Shown piece by piece: positions 36,640 through 47,552 of a stretch of 64,000 nucleotides of DNA. Position 1 is the first letter of the stretch, and every line of letters begins with the position of its first letter. The DNA comes from Daedaleopsis sinensis (lineage: Eukaryota > Basidiomycota > Agaricomycetes > Polyporales > Polyporaceae), in NCBI GenBank assembly GCA_033807695.1, contig CM066303.1, positions 3,100,001 through 3,164,000 of the forward strand, written 5' to 3'. The notes beneath the pieces are model-generated. The model worked only from the letters and a program-made list of their open reading frames with translations, made no database searches and had not been told where the DNA came from. The translations under genes were made by a program, and so were the position numbers.

Positions 36640-39600
36640 ATGCCACAGTGCAAATACTGCAGCACCACTTGCGAGACGCTACAAGGCCTTCGGTCTCATG
36701 TTAAGCAGAAGGACGCGTGTCGTCACGCGTTCGACCGCGACGTCGCCATCGAACAGACCCGGTTATTATCTAAACCCGATCAGCACCTCTCCACTTCCAC
36801 ATCCTCCAATCTCGCAGACACACCTGAGGTCTTTCCGAGTGCGTTCGATCACTCCAACATGGGCTTGGCCAATCACAATCACGACTCGCACGCACACGTG
36901 CACGGTGATTCAAGAGACAGCGACAGTCTAGCTCCTGCGTCCAAGCGTCGCCGAGTTACCGTCGAGGAGGTGCCCGATGAAGAGGAGGGAGGTCTGCCTC
37001 ACAAGCCGTGGATACAAGACTACCCTGACGGTAAGGCTGGCGACCCCATCGGCAAAGGACAAACATACTTTGAAGGCATCCGGGCCTCAAAGGACCTTGC
37101 CGGCCAGTCACCCTGGGCACCATTCGAGTCAGAGGAGGAATGGGAACTAGCAGAGTGGTTAGTGAAGTCCGGGATCAGCAAGCAGGACTTGGAACGCTAC
37201 CTGAAATTGCCCATTGTACGTCACACTTACGTTCTTTCCGGTTCCATGTCTTACTCTTTCCGATAGACAACTACTCGCACCAAACCTTCGTTCGTTAGCA
37301 GTTACCTGTTCTACAAAAAGGTTGACATGCTGCCGGGAGGGTTCGCAAAGTGGAACGTTGAGTTCTTTGAAGCTGTTGGTGACGAGAAGGACGATGCTGG
37401 GAACCCGATCATCGAGCGTGTTGAACTGTGGAAGCGCGATCCAGTCGAGTGTGTGCGCGAACTCATTGGCAACCCCCTCTTTCGTGAAGCAATGAAGTAC
37501 GCTCCGCAGCGTCTCTACACGGATGCCGAGGGGAAAGACAGGATTTACGAGAATATGTTTACAGCCAACTGGTGGTGGGACACTCAAGTGAATATTGAAT
37601 CAGTCCCGCTCCGCTTCTCACTTGTATTGTACCGCGACTCACCTATCTCCCTGTAATCTAGAAGAAGCTCCCAGCAGGAGCGACTATCACACCCATTATC
37701 CTTGCATCCGACAAAACCATGCTCTCGCGCATGAGCGGTGACAAGACTGCCTGGCCTGTATATCTCAGCATCGGCAATATTGATAAAGAAGTGCGACGGA
37801 AACCATCCTCACATGCTACCGTTCTCCTCGGATATCTTCCGGCACCTAAACTCGAATGCTTCTCGGAAAAGAAACGAGCACTTGAGGCGTACCGGCTATT
37901 CCACACATGTATGCGCTCCATGCTCGAGCCCTTGATCGCTGCCGGTCTTGAGGGTGTTGAGATGGTCTGTGCTGACGGCCTCGTTCGCCGTATCTTCCCG
38001 ATCCTCGCCGCATATATCGCCGACCATCCTGAGCAGTGTCTCGTCACATGCTGCCAGGAGAACCGGTGTCCGAAGTGTCGCGTCGAGCCCAATAAACGGG
38101 GTGAGCCCGTCTTCTCCTGCCTCAAGGACCCCGCATCCATCTCGTCAATCCTCGGTCGAGTATCTGCAGGAGAACAAGTGCCGGAGTTCAAATCTTTGGG
38201 ACTACGCGCTGTGGAGCCGTTCTGGGAAGACTTACCGTACTGTGACATCTTCTCTGCGATCACCCCCGACCTCTTACACCAGCTGCACAAAGGTCTTTTC
38301 AAAGACCATCTTGTGAGCTGGACGACCCGATCAATCGACGACGGTGCTGAAGAAATTGACCGTCGCTTCAAGGCTATGACACGACATCCAGATCTTCGAC
38401 ACTTCAAGAATGGTATATCTATTGTTGCGCAGTGGACAGGGACCGAGTTCAAGAATATGGAGAGAGTGTTTTTGGGAGCCGTCGCAGGCGCTGCGGACGC
38501 GCGCGTCCTCGGGGCAGCACGGGCGGTCCTTGACTTTATCTACTACGCCCACTTCGAGACTCACACCGACTCCTCGCTCAATGCTTTGCACTCAGCCTGG
38601 CAGCACTACCATCAGCATAAGCACATATTCGTTGAGCTGGGAATCCGAAAGCACTTTAACTTTCCCAAGGGGCACTCGACTGAGCACTATGAAGGTGCCA
38701 TCCGTGCCACTGGAACAGCAGACGGTTGCAATACTGAACACTCGGAACGCCTCCATATCGACTTTGCCAAGGTAGCGTATGGGGCGAGTAACAAACACGC
38801 ATCCTACCTACAGCAGATGACGACATGGCTTCACCGTCAGGAGGCTGTACACCGATTCCGTTCATATCTCGCATGGGCAGCTTCAAGCAACCTGGCACCC
38901 GCCGTTGGACCATCACTGACTCCAGTATCCTCCAAGTCCAGCATCATGATCGCAGAAGATGGGGAGGACCGGGTGGGGGGAGGGTTGTCAAGCCGTCACG
39001 GTGGCTTCAACAGGGAGATGCACGTCGCTGGAAATGCTCTCGGAGATGGTACTACAGGTGAGCATAACAGCATGGATGATTCCGAGTCAGACTCGGAAGT
39101 GAGTGGGGACTTGGACGTCTTCACGCGTGGATATTCTATCGCCAAGAAGCCCGCATATCCGTCAATCACGATCAACGAACTCGTACACGGCCATGGCACC
39201 ACCGATATCATCCCAAATCTCTCTGAGTACCTCACCAAACTGTTGAAAGACAACCCTCGCACTCTGCATGCTGCGGCGACCCCCGTTGGGGAGCTCTCTC
39301 CAGTAACAGCCTACAAGCAGATCAAGATCCCTCTGCCGGTCGTTCGTCAAGTCTCGGGTGGCACCACACACGTTGATACCATCCACGCGTCTCCCGCACG
39401 TCCTGCACAAGGTCTTCTCCCCGCCAAATATGCGAAAATGTCCACCGTCTTGGTTCGAGAGGGACCACCAACCCCATTCGACTGCAAGAATCCGCTAAAA
39501 GGTGAGAATCACCGCCGTTCAACTGACTATCTGTGCACATATACTTACATGCCGTATCTGGGCACTGCAGGACTTCGCATCGCCCGAGTGCGTGCTATAT

Positions 39601-39923
39601 TCGATCTACCAGGATCCTATAACGCTGCAACATTTGAAGTCGAAGATCCGCTGGCATACATTGAATGGTTCACGCCGTTCCACGTCAAGGATCCCGTGTT
39701 GGACATGTATATAGTTTCCCCCTCTTCCCGTAACCGTCGCCGCCACACAGCAGTTATCTCCGTCAAACAGATCGTCCGATCATGCCATCTCATACCCATC
39801 TTTGGCAAGAAAATGGACCGCTCGTTTACCCCTGACAACGTCCTTGACAAATGTACGAAGTTTTTTGTAAATCCTTACCTACGACACCACGACTTCGTAT
39901 TACTGCGTCACCTTGCCACTTGA
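36640..39923 (+). CDS. Plavaka family transposase (four exons, 1,029 aa)
   Basis: Exons are 36640-37215, 37267-37587, 37662-39501 and 39571-39923. The last intron is 69 nt, in frame and stop-free, so retention would give 1,052 aa. An in-frame ATG at 36,586 is an alternative start. The N-terminus has a zinc-finger-like pattern (C4, C7, H20, C27/H29 in CKYC...SHVKQKDACRH). Family landmarks follow in order: LPAGATITPIILASDKT, WPVYLSIGNI, CADG near residue 404, DHPEQCLVTCC with a CPKC pair, DLLHQLHKGLFKDH, QWTGTEFKNMERVF, DFIYYAHFETH, and NTEHSERLHIDFAK near residue 655. The acidic residues in CADG and NTEHSERLHID are candidate catalytic positions of a DDE-type enzyme, by inference only. It would cut and rejoin the element ends in the nucleus. 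No disabling change is seen. Confidence 0.88.
39502..39570 (+). other. In-frame intron of the transposase gene
   Basis: GTGAGAATC...GCACTGCAG, 69 nt, no stop in frame. Removing it joins NPLKG to LRIARVRAIFDLP, which fits the family better than the read-through segment. Confidence 0.6.
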
Positions 39924-40120
39924 AGCTTGTAATCATATACTATATGTGCGTCGTTCAACCACTGCTCGCTGATTTCTGTTGCGCCGACATTGACAATCCA
40001 TACGATGTTCACCTCTTCTATGTATAGCTACAGGCTACTACAGGGTGCTACAGAGGCCCCCCTGGGCGCTACACCCACTATATGCGCTACTGAGCCACGG
40101 CACGGTCTGTGTAGATTTTC

Positions 40121-40133
40121 TTTTTTCCTGATG
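40121..40133 (-). repeat. Right terminal inverted repeat of the Plavaka-type element
   Basis: TTTTTTCCTGATG is the reverse complement of the left end. Upstream, the 197 bp after the transposase stop hold GGCGCTAC at 40,065, GCGCTAC at 40,084 and several CTACAGG-like motifs. These are candidate transposase-binding subterminal repeats. Confidence 0.9.
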
Positions 40134-41208
40134 CCGCCGCTATGCCCATTGTCACGACGCTGAATTTCGAACACGCCTTTCCTTACTTCTCGCAGATCAA
40201 GGATGAACTGACAGGATGCCAGCAATGGCACAATGTTTACCACCAGGTACCCTGTCATGTATTATCTAGTGGACTCTTGGCCACAGCCGCTGCCATGAAG
40301 AGCTATACTCCGGACACAGACATAGCCGACTGGGCAGATAAGCTCGAACGGTCTCTACGACATTACCCAGAACGCAATACAGGTCCATCCGACATCTGCA
40401 TGGACCTTGTGAGCGTAGTATCTCAAGACCTTGCAGCTCCGTACCCCGCGTGCGAATTTCCTCTGCTTCGTCGTGATCTGTGTTGGTCACTTCAACGTGT
40501 CTATAGAAATTGGAAGACACTGAGTGCACAAGCCGAAAAGCGGGGTGAGCAGCAGCTAGAGTCTTGATCACCACTGGCACATTACGGAATAAACTGACAT
40601 GTGTGCCTTAGTAGCCGCAGTTTCTTTAACACGGCTACGATTTCAAATTCAGGCGGGGCTTGAAGGAAACGATTTCCAGGTTGTTAATCAGTATGGATGG
40701 GTGGCAACTGTGCCGCCGTTGTTCTATGCCCTACATCATGCAGCAAGCGAGGAAGAGTTTCTGCAGGTCTGGGCCCATCCGCACTGTGGACTTGAAGAGA
40801 TTCTCCGATGTCTCGCTTTGCCCGCTACAGAACTCACTGCAGGGATCTGGTCTGGCATCTTCCGTGAGCTTCGAGACGTGCTGGAGACGGGTCGGAATGC
40901 AGAAGTACTGCTCTTTGACGAGCTCAGAGAGGCATTGCAAATCAGCAAAGCGGAGTTCAGGGAGTGGAGAACGGAGATCGAACGCTGTCTGGTACAAGTC
41001 AAGAATTGGATCTCACAAGTGACTCAGAACTTGAATTCGGTAAGAGTGTTATCCTAATATGTTCGACTCGCGTAGCTGACACGCGATTGATATACAGCCG
41101 CCTGTGCAAGAGTCCACTGGTGCATCATGGCAACAGCGGCATGCCCGCATATCCTCTAGTAGTCGGATTAGGCTCTCCGACGCTCTTCCTCCTCAGCCTG
41201 TCTTTTGA

Positions 41209-43255
41209 TACTGCAGCGAGTCATGATTGGCCGCCAACCACCCGCGTCATGATTTAGGTACTACTAGCTTGGCTCTCACTCATCCGACCGCAAGAATTCG
41301 CTTCAATGCTCCCCGCCTGCATCTATTCCTTGGCTCATCTCTCCGCAGAATTCATACTCATCTCACATATCACCCGCGTACCAAACACTCGACTACTATG
41401 GGTGTTCGTCTCTGCACGCTCACTTCCGCACAGTCATATCCTCCTCCTCTATCCAACCCACGTGCTGACAGTCGACTCCCTGACCTCCGGATGCGGATGA
41501 ATGCACCGCGGTACATCCACATGATGGAGAGGATCGCACCGCCCACGGTCGTCTCCATCGGCCACTATTACCTTCAGAGCTGCATCCCAATCGCAATTCT
41601 GCTCATATTCGGACATCCATACTGCATGAGCTCCCCCTGCACAATCGATCACCGCACGCCCTGCTACAACCTCCTACGCCGCTTCATGCTCCGCCTCCAC
41701 TCCAGAGTATATTCAAGTTCATGTCCGAACGATTGCGTCTCTCACGGACTCGATATCCGAGTCCTTGACACCCACAATCGAACCCCGCTATCTATCGGTC
41801 CTTGGCTCGCCATTGCTCGAGCGTATCCGCATCTCAGGACGGCCGTCGTGGATACGCACGTTAATGTCTGGTACTGTGATGACGAAGAGGGGTCTAGTCA
41901 CTGCGCATGTCGCAACTGACTTCTCAAGTCATTTCCTACCCGCTGCTCTGCGTGCTCTACCCACCTCGCCTCCCTCTCGATACACCTATATCTCAACACT
42001 ATCACATCCTGCTCGCTGTCCTACTCGCAGTTGAGTCAAGCTACCGTGACATTCGAGCACCATAGACCGGCCCTGTCTTCAACAGACTGACGGTGTCCTG
42101 CAGCCGTTTCACGCTGTTCCCACTTCCAGGAATCCCATGACCCCTCCTTTTCCTTCGATATACTCGTACTCGTACCTAGCTCTCGACAGTTCAAACAACC
42201 GGACAACTTTCCTCATTCTCTGTCTTCAACAGACCGACGGCTACCCCGTGTCCCGAACCTGTTCCGCTCGCTCTGTACTCTCCGTACTGTCTCTTCCGTC
42301 CGACCCCCAACTTCACACATCTCTTTTGGTCCCCTACACGTCTTTCGTACTATCCAGCGTTCACTTTCCTGCCCAACACCGCTCTCAATGTAGCTCCTTC
42401 ACCAAGATTTCCTCGACGTTCTCGCGCGAGTCGCATCCCCGAACCCGACCTAACCAGAACGTAAGTCGGTGACAATGTTCTAGCTCAAGCTCGTGAACTC
42501 ACACTTCAGTGCGCGATGCCCAGCTGGTCATCCACCTCGCACCTCGCACGGCAGCAGAGCTGCCGAGCAAGCTGGCTGTATACGATAGACACTACAACCG
42601 GTGCGTCATTCACCACAACTCTAGTAGTGAGTTTGCTTTCTGAGCTGCTCGTTCGTCAGGAGCTCACCGAACACCGTACAGGGCACCATGGCACTCCGAC
42701 AGGACAGCTTCTCGGGCTCGCCGCTGACAGGTTCGCTGTCGCGACTCGTGGCGGCTCCAGCTGTTCCGTCGCGTCTCCGAGCCCGTCGCAGGCTGTCCGT
42801 GTGATCCAAAGTGCACTTCACGAGGTGCATGCAGGGTTCGGCTACGCCATCGTCGACTTCCCTCGCCATGCACGTTCACGCGCCTGAACAATCGCACCTG
42901 TCTCGCGCACATCCGGGTCAGTTACCTGCTCGCGCTCTGGGGACTCGAGGAGACGCACCTCGCGTCCGTGTCGGACGAGCAGACCGTTCCCAGCAGCCTC
43001 GATCCCGTTCCGCGACGGCAGCCCGCAGAATCCCGTCCGGCCGGACGCTGGCGGCCATCGAGAACGTCCGGAGACAGAACCGCTTAACGAGAAGGGGCGG
43101 CGCTGACGTACGTACCGATATCCCAGTCCAGCTACGAGGGAGCGGCGAGGGAAACGTCGCATGACGTTGAGAACAAAATGGCAACGTCGAGTCGGGGTAA
43201 TTGCGGGATCTCGCATTGACAAGCGTTGGGGTCACTGACATGTACTACGGTAGAG
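41209..43255 (+). pseudogene. Block Q of U4: decayed coding region
   Basis: It shares the pyrimidine-rich character and donor-like sites (about 42,461 and 42,626) of other Q blocks. The WGRELS part is deleted: the sequence passes from GAAGGGGCGG (about 43,090) directly to CGATATCCCAGTCCAGC. The most open frame, 41,227-41,919 (230 codons), reflects strand composition and is not conserved. Confidence 0.35.
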
Positions 43256-44171
43256 CACAATTAGCGGATGCTGGATCATCAGCTTGAGTGCGAGGATTTC
43301 CGTTTCAGTCGAAGTTCGCAGCTAGGCTGCACACCTCGTTCTCGCGCGAGCGCCCAACCAGGCTGGGAGACGCGGATGTGCCGCTCACCGTTGAGAGGTT
43401 TCCGCAGGGCCTGCGTGTGGCTTCGGGTCGATAAGTAGCCTCGTGCCTACGAAATCAACGGTGTGAGCACATTCGTGTAGCCGCGGTCGTCCATGCAACT
43501 CGCGACGTTGACCTTCAGCCTTCGTCGTCCACCAACCCCCGTCTTCCCTCTGCACCCATGCGCCGCTCACATGTCTCCCCTCGCGCGGTGTGACATTGAG
43601 TGAACGGTACGATGGCTCTTTCCCTTGACCACCTCACTATATCTCAAGGTCGGCCTGCGGGGCTCGACGGATCTGCGTCGGCGTACGGTGCGTGACTCGT
43701 CTCTCGGTATCGTCTCAGAGGTGCATGCCACGGCTCATCCTGGCAGGCATCGTGCGGGGCATCCATTGCGCTGCACTGACTGGGCCGTGTCATGCACCTG
43801 CAGACTATGTGGCAGGGGATGCGCACGTACTTACCCTATTCGCGACGATTGACAGCGCACGAGGTGCGAGCTGCCCGATGGCGCGATCGAGCCTCTGATT
43901 CGATCATTGCGTGCGGGAAGGCAGGATGTCGTATCTTGCACGTCTCGCAGAGGAGATGCACAGGATTCGCCTGCAAGACCGCGTGCGAGTAGAGAACGCA
44001 TGCGCATGATCGTGTGGCGGGCCGTGGAGGATGTATGTGCTCCGGAACGTATCATCGTGGCGTCGACCTAGTCTGAGTGTTGCCGCGCCGACACATCCAA
44101 TTTTCGGGTCTTGTGCAGCACATCTGTGAGGTGAGAAGCTCAACATGAGCGCATGCAGGTCTCGCATGGCG

Positions 44172-44215
44172 GCGCATCCTGCACATCCCATCCTCGATAT
44201 GTGCAAGATGCGCCT
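44172..44215. repeat. Hairpin type 1 in U4
   Basis: Arms GGCGCATCCTGCACAT and ATGTGCAAGATGCGCC pair over 16 bp with one mismatch. The loop is CCCATCCTCGAT. Confidence 0.7.
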
Positions 44216-44468
44216 CCGGCGCTATATGTGCTCGTACCTTTCAGTTTTCGTATTTGGTACTGAGCGCAGCCGAGCTTGGGCGGATAGTGTACGAGCGCAG
44301 GGTGTCGCACGCGGACCGTAAAGTATATGCCTCGGGCGTGGTCCCGTCGCGTCGACATCCTCCTGGTGAGCCGCGTGAATGCGGTACCCGGCGCCGACGC
44401 ATACAGCTTCCGTTTCCGGGTCTTGCGCAGGTCTGCGGGAGCCTCGCGCGTGTGCAGTCACGCATGGC

Positions 44469-44511
44469 GGCGCATCCTGCACATCTCAGGACGAGATGTC
44501 CAGGATGTGCC
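44469..44511. repeat. Hairpin type 2 in U4
   Basis: Arms GGCGCATCCTGCACAT and ATGTCCAGGATGTGCC, with the inner CTC/GAG pair extending the stem and leaving a very short loop (AGGAC). Confidence 0.7.
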
Positions 44512-46437
44512 TGCCAGAGCGGGCTCTGTGTTCGTAATCGTACCCGTCGGCTGTGTCGCGGTCGGCCGGTGTTCAGATGATGGTAGTGAGGTCCCCGGGG
44601 TCACGGAGATGGTGATGCGCATGCAATGGGCGGTTTGAGAGCGCAAAGGAGCGCATGGATGCCGGGGGGTCCCGGCGGTGTGCAAGACGGGTGTGCGCGC
44701 ACCGGATGCGGGCAAGACAGATGGGCGGATGGGCGGGGTGTGCATCCGATCGTCCCTGTACCTCTCGGCTTGGTCACGGTCGGCCGTGGTCCAGATGGAT
44801 ACGGAGTTGCGTTTCAAAGGATCGCGAAGCCGCGTACGGCGATGGGACCGATACGCGTGTAGTACGCGTTTTGGGAGCACGAGAGGGAAGGCGGGGAGGA
44901 GGAGGAGGAGTGTATTAGTCGAGAACGACCGGCGTAAAGGACACGCTGATGGGTCGGGTGCATGCGGTACGCGGGCTTGGGGACGTCGCGGGCGCGTCCA
45001 ATCGCACGGAGCGCATCAGACACGCACACAGCGAGGGGGTTTGTCGACCGCCCGGGAGCCGGCGGACGAGGTCATGCACGTGGTGCGCATTTGGTAGGTG
45101 TGCCTGGCGGCGTACAAGACAGCGCAGCCCAGGTTCGGGCGCACCGGACGCGTGTGCTATCTCCTAACACGCCGGCGTGGCCGGAGTCGGACTTGTCTGT
45201 GCAGTGTGGTGGGATCGTATTGGTGTCTCAGGGCGGATATCGTGCCAGACTCTCGGACACGTATCACGCGTCCAGGACGCGCTTTCTGCGCCCCAAGCCT
45301 GCGGAGAGAGGAAACGTAGGGTTGGTGAGCGACAGTATGCGCACGGAGCGCATCTTGACGGGGATGCACCACAGTTTAAGTTTATCGGACCTTGTGTAGC
45401 CGCAAACAAAGAAGTAGAACTCACCTGTGCACCATACCCCTCGTACACTATACATCCCTCGAATCGCCCTTTCGCTGCCGTTCCGGACTCTAAATTTGCG
45501 ACCTTTCTGCGAGGGCGGGGGCCGTCCGGCGCAGGTGCGAGGACGCGCAGGGTGCGTTGCACAGGGGCAGGGGAGTCGACTGGCACCGGTAGCGCACAGA
45601 CTCGGAGGTAACTTAAGAGCAGGAGAGGATGCATGCGGCGGCGGCGGCGGCGACGACTGCAGGAGAGAACGAGGAGCACGAGCGAGAGCGCCCGTGTGCG
45701 CGTCATCGACTCTGCTGCAGCTGCAAGCGCCGAAACAAGATCAGGGCGCCTGCATACTGCTCCTCCGCATGATCATCCTTGTCTAGTCCTTGTCTCTATC
45801 CTTGGTCCTCCTCGGGCTGCTGCTGTCTACTGCTCTGCTCATCAAGACCGCCTCTTCTCGCTTGGCCTCTACTGCGCCCACTCTCACTCTGTCCCCTCGC
45901 GACTGCCTTGCGCGCACCCGACTCCCTCGATGTGTCTCTCTATCCCTATGCGCAATGCGCCCCGGCCTCCCTGGAGACTACTGGAGTGAGACTGGAGGTC
46001 TTTTGAGCCAGTGCGCTACGTAAGTGACATTTCTGCATCTCCAAGATGCACCGAACACTGTGTGCCCCGTACCCAATATACGTGTTCCTTCCGTCCTTCG
46101 TCGCGTTCCTTTATTTGGTACAACCCGAACCACGAACGTCTAAAGCTCATCCGCCTGGTGAGGCCTCCGTGCCTTTATGCTCGCGAGCTCTGCACACTTG
46201 TCTGAGACCCTGGCCTTGACTCCGTGGCCTAACCGGACATGCCTCTCGACACATCGTGAGCTTCTCTCCATAGTTCCTATACCCCGTGAAGGTCAAGCTC
46301 TCCCTCTCGTTTGCGCCTCGCGCAAGATCTGGCACCCCCGAGAGAAAGCACCCCAATGTGCTCGTGTACGCATAACATCTACTTCCATGAAGTATAGTAT
46401 GTCTCGTCTCCTCCGCGCGACTCGTCGCTGAGCTGTG

Positions 46438-46438
<1 letters not shown>

Positions 46439-46466
<28 letters not shown>
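46439..46466 (+). repeat. CCCGTAT heptanucleotide repeat, four copies
   Basis: Four perfect tandem copies of CCCGTAT, preceded by a related GTGTC. They sit at the point where U5 stops matching the P block of the other units. Confidence 0.9.
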
Positions 46467-46468
<2 letters not shown>

Positions 46469-46937
46469 GCAGATGAAATCGTCGGCATCTATGCCTTCCC
46501 GCGAGGGATGACATCCTACATCTCCCGGTTCTCAGTGCTTTCGATTGCCACCGCTTTCCGCGCTCTTCGTTACGCTCGACAACTTCGTGTCGAACAGCCT
46601 GACGAACCAGCGGCCAGCGGCAGATCATCAGCTCCTCCTGCGCCTTTTCGAACCTCCTGACGACCCTCTTCGGCTGTGTCGACGGCTCCACCGAGACTCT
46701 GACGATATTTTCGAGTGTTCAATTCGCCCCCCGCTGTAAGGACCGCAGGGCGTACGTCGGCGCGATCCGTCTCGTTTCATCATCTTCGGCGTGCTCCTCT
46801 CCGACCTTCTGCCCTGAAACCACAAGATCGGGCTGCTGACTGAGCCGTGGGCCACAGGTGCGTCGTTTGTCTGCGCTGCGTGCGGACCCCGCTGAATGTC
46901 CTGAAGATCGGTCCGCCGTAGGGGTGGGCGCACGTAT

Positions 46938-47552
46938 CGCACCGGTTACCTGCACGCGATCGTGCCGGTGTGGAGTACGGAAGTCGTGACACATACAACT
47001 CGCGGTGCCCTTAACGCGAGCGAGTTCACGTTGAACATTTTTGAGGTGGTCGTTGCGTACTGGCTTGAACTCGACTTGGGCTTCGTCGGCGACGGTTGTT
47101 CGCCCTCTATTGTTCCTGATTGCATTCCAGATCATCCCGGTGCTCGCGTTCATGGTGCGTGGCTGTCTTCTCTCGACGTCTTCGTCGAGCTCACTAGTTT
47201 GTCCCGCTATAGGCATGTATCCCGTGGATGACAAGTACATATTTTATCTTCCTCAAACGAGTGAGCCCGACGTCAATACCAGAGCCTCTACGCTAGCTGA
47301 TCAAGGTGGGAAGGCTTGAGGAAGTCCGTGAGATTCTCGGCCGTCTGCGCTCCGAGGACGGCGCGTCGAAGCTCCGCACGCGCAACGCGAGTACGAAGAC
47401 ATCATTGCGAACGTCGCACTCGAGAAGGAGCACTCCAATCGCAGCGTATACGTCTCCATGTTCTTCGGCCTGCACGCCGCCGGCCTCCACGTCGCGCGTC
47501 GTGTGCAGCTCTCCATTTGGCTTCAAATCGTCCAGGAGTACGTACGACACCC
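46938..47552 (+). pseudogene. Fragment of an MFS sugar-transporter gene
   Basis: Several frames must be joined by hand to read a fungal sugar-porter MFS protein. Frame one gives YLHAIVPVWSTEV, TTRGALNASEFTLNIF and VVVAYWLELDLGFVGDG, the family pattern around helices 4-6. A shift then gives FLIAFQIIPVLAFM before an intron-like GTGCGT...TATAG and GMYPV. A third frame gives LIKVGRLEEVREILGRLR after an in-frame TAG. A fourth gives QREYEDIIANVALEKEHSNR, MFFGLHAAG and ARRVQLSIWLQIVQEY. Roughly the middle third of a transporter of about 500 aa is present, with at least three frame changes and one stop. It is therefore a non-functional remnant. The other units lack it. Confidence 0.8.

Larger units (their letters stand above)
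33446..40133 (+). mobile_element. Plavaka-type DNA transposon, 6,688 bp
   Basis: The ends are defined exactly by comparison with the uninterrupted DUF6535 copies. The flank reads ATCACC, then the element, then CCGCCGCT, against ATCACCGCCGCT in the empty site, so CC is duplicated (33,444-33,445 and 40,134-40,135). Terminal inverted repeats are CATCAGGAAAAAA. Subterminal GTAGCGC/GCGCTAC motifs occur near both ends. Inside are a transposase gene of the basidiomycete Plavaka family and a DUF6532 gene. Plavaka elements are placed near the CACTA/CMC group, for which 2-3 bp target duplications are usual. Both genes seem intact, so the element may be autonomous and young. Confidence 0.9.
32115..41208 (+). 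pseudogene. DUF6535 gene copy D, disrupted by a Plavaka-type element
   Basis: Exons are 32115-32219, 32283-32351, 32405-32548, then 32606-33445 and 40136-40544 as the two halves of exon 4 on either side of the insertion, 40612-41039 (or from 40615, since CCTTAGTAG offers two in-frame acceptors) and 41098-41208. The halves of exon 4 add up to 1,249 nt, the exact length of exon 4 in A, B and C, so only the insertion breaks the frame. Reading into the element adds HQEKKACLRSAT and stops at 33,484. Exon 1 is the copy B version, exons 2-4 match copy C, and the distal half matches copy E. The last exon is the shortest of the family (36 codons). A truncated membrane protein of about 295 residues could still be made. 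Confidence 0.85.
43256..46280 (+). other. Block R of U4: GC-rich sub-repeats, no gene supported
   Basis: Hairpins lie at 44,172 and 44,469 (spacing 297 bp). The triplet tract near 45,633 is the longest of the six (GCGGCGGCGGCGGCGGCG). Splice-like GTAAGTGAC lies at about 46,020. Sequence from 46,080 to 46,280 is poorly matched to other units. No open frame has a recognisable domain. Confidence 0.4.
29389..46330 (+). repeat. Tandem unit U4, interrupted by a DNA transposon
   Basis: Same block order, but gene D is split by a 6,688-bp element. Without it the unit is about 10.25 kb. The 5' part follows the U2 version, including the first exon of gene D. The gene body then switches to the U3 version, and the part of gene D beyond the insertion is closest to U5. 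The right border is approximate because the landmark is eroded at the start of U5. Confidence 0.8.

Noticed and set aside
33446..40133. TET/JBP-type oxygenase cargo in the transposon
   Set aside because: Such genes accompany some fungal DNA transposons, but the only non-transposase gene here matches DUF6532. No oxygenase motif was seen.
46719..47240. 173-codon minus-strand frame
   Set aside because: Its 3' part is antisense to the recognisable sugar-transporter fragment, and it has no features of its own.
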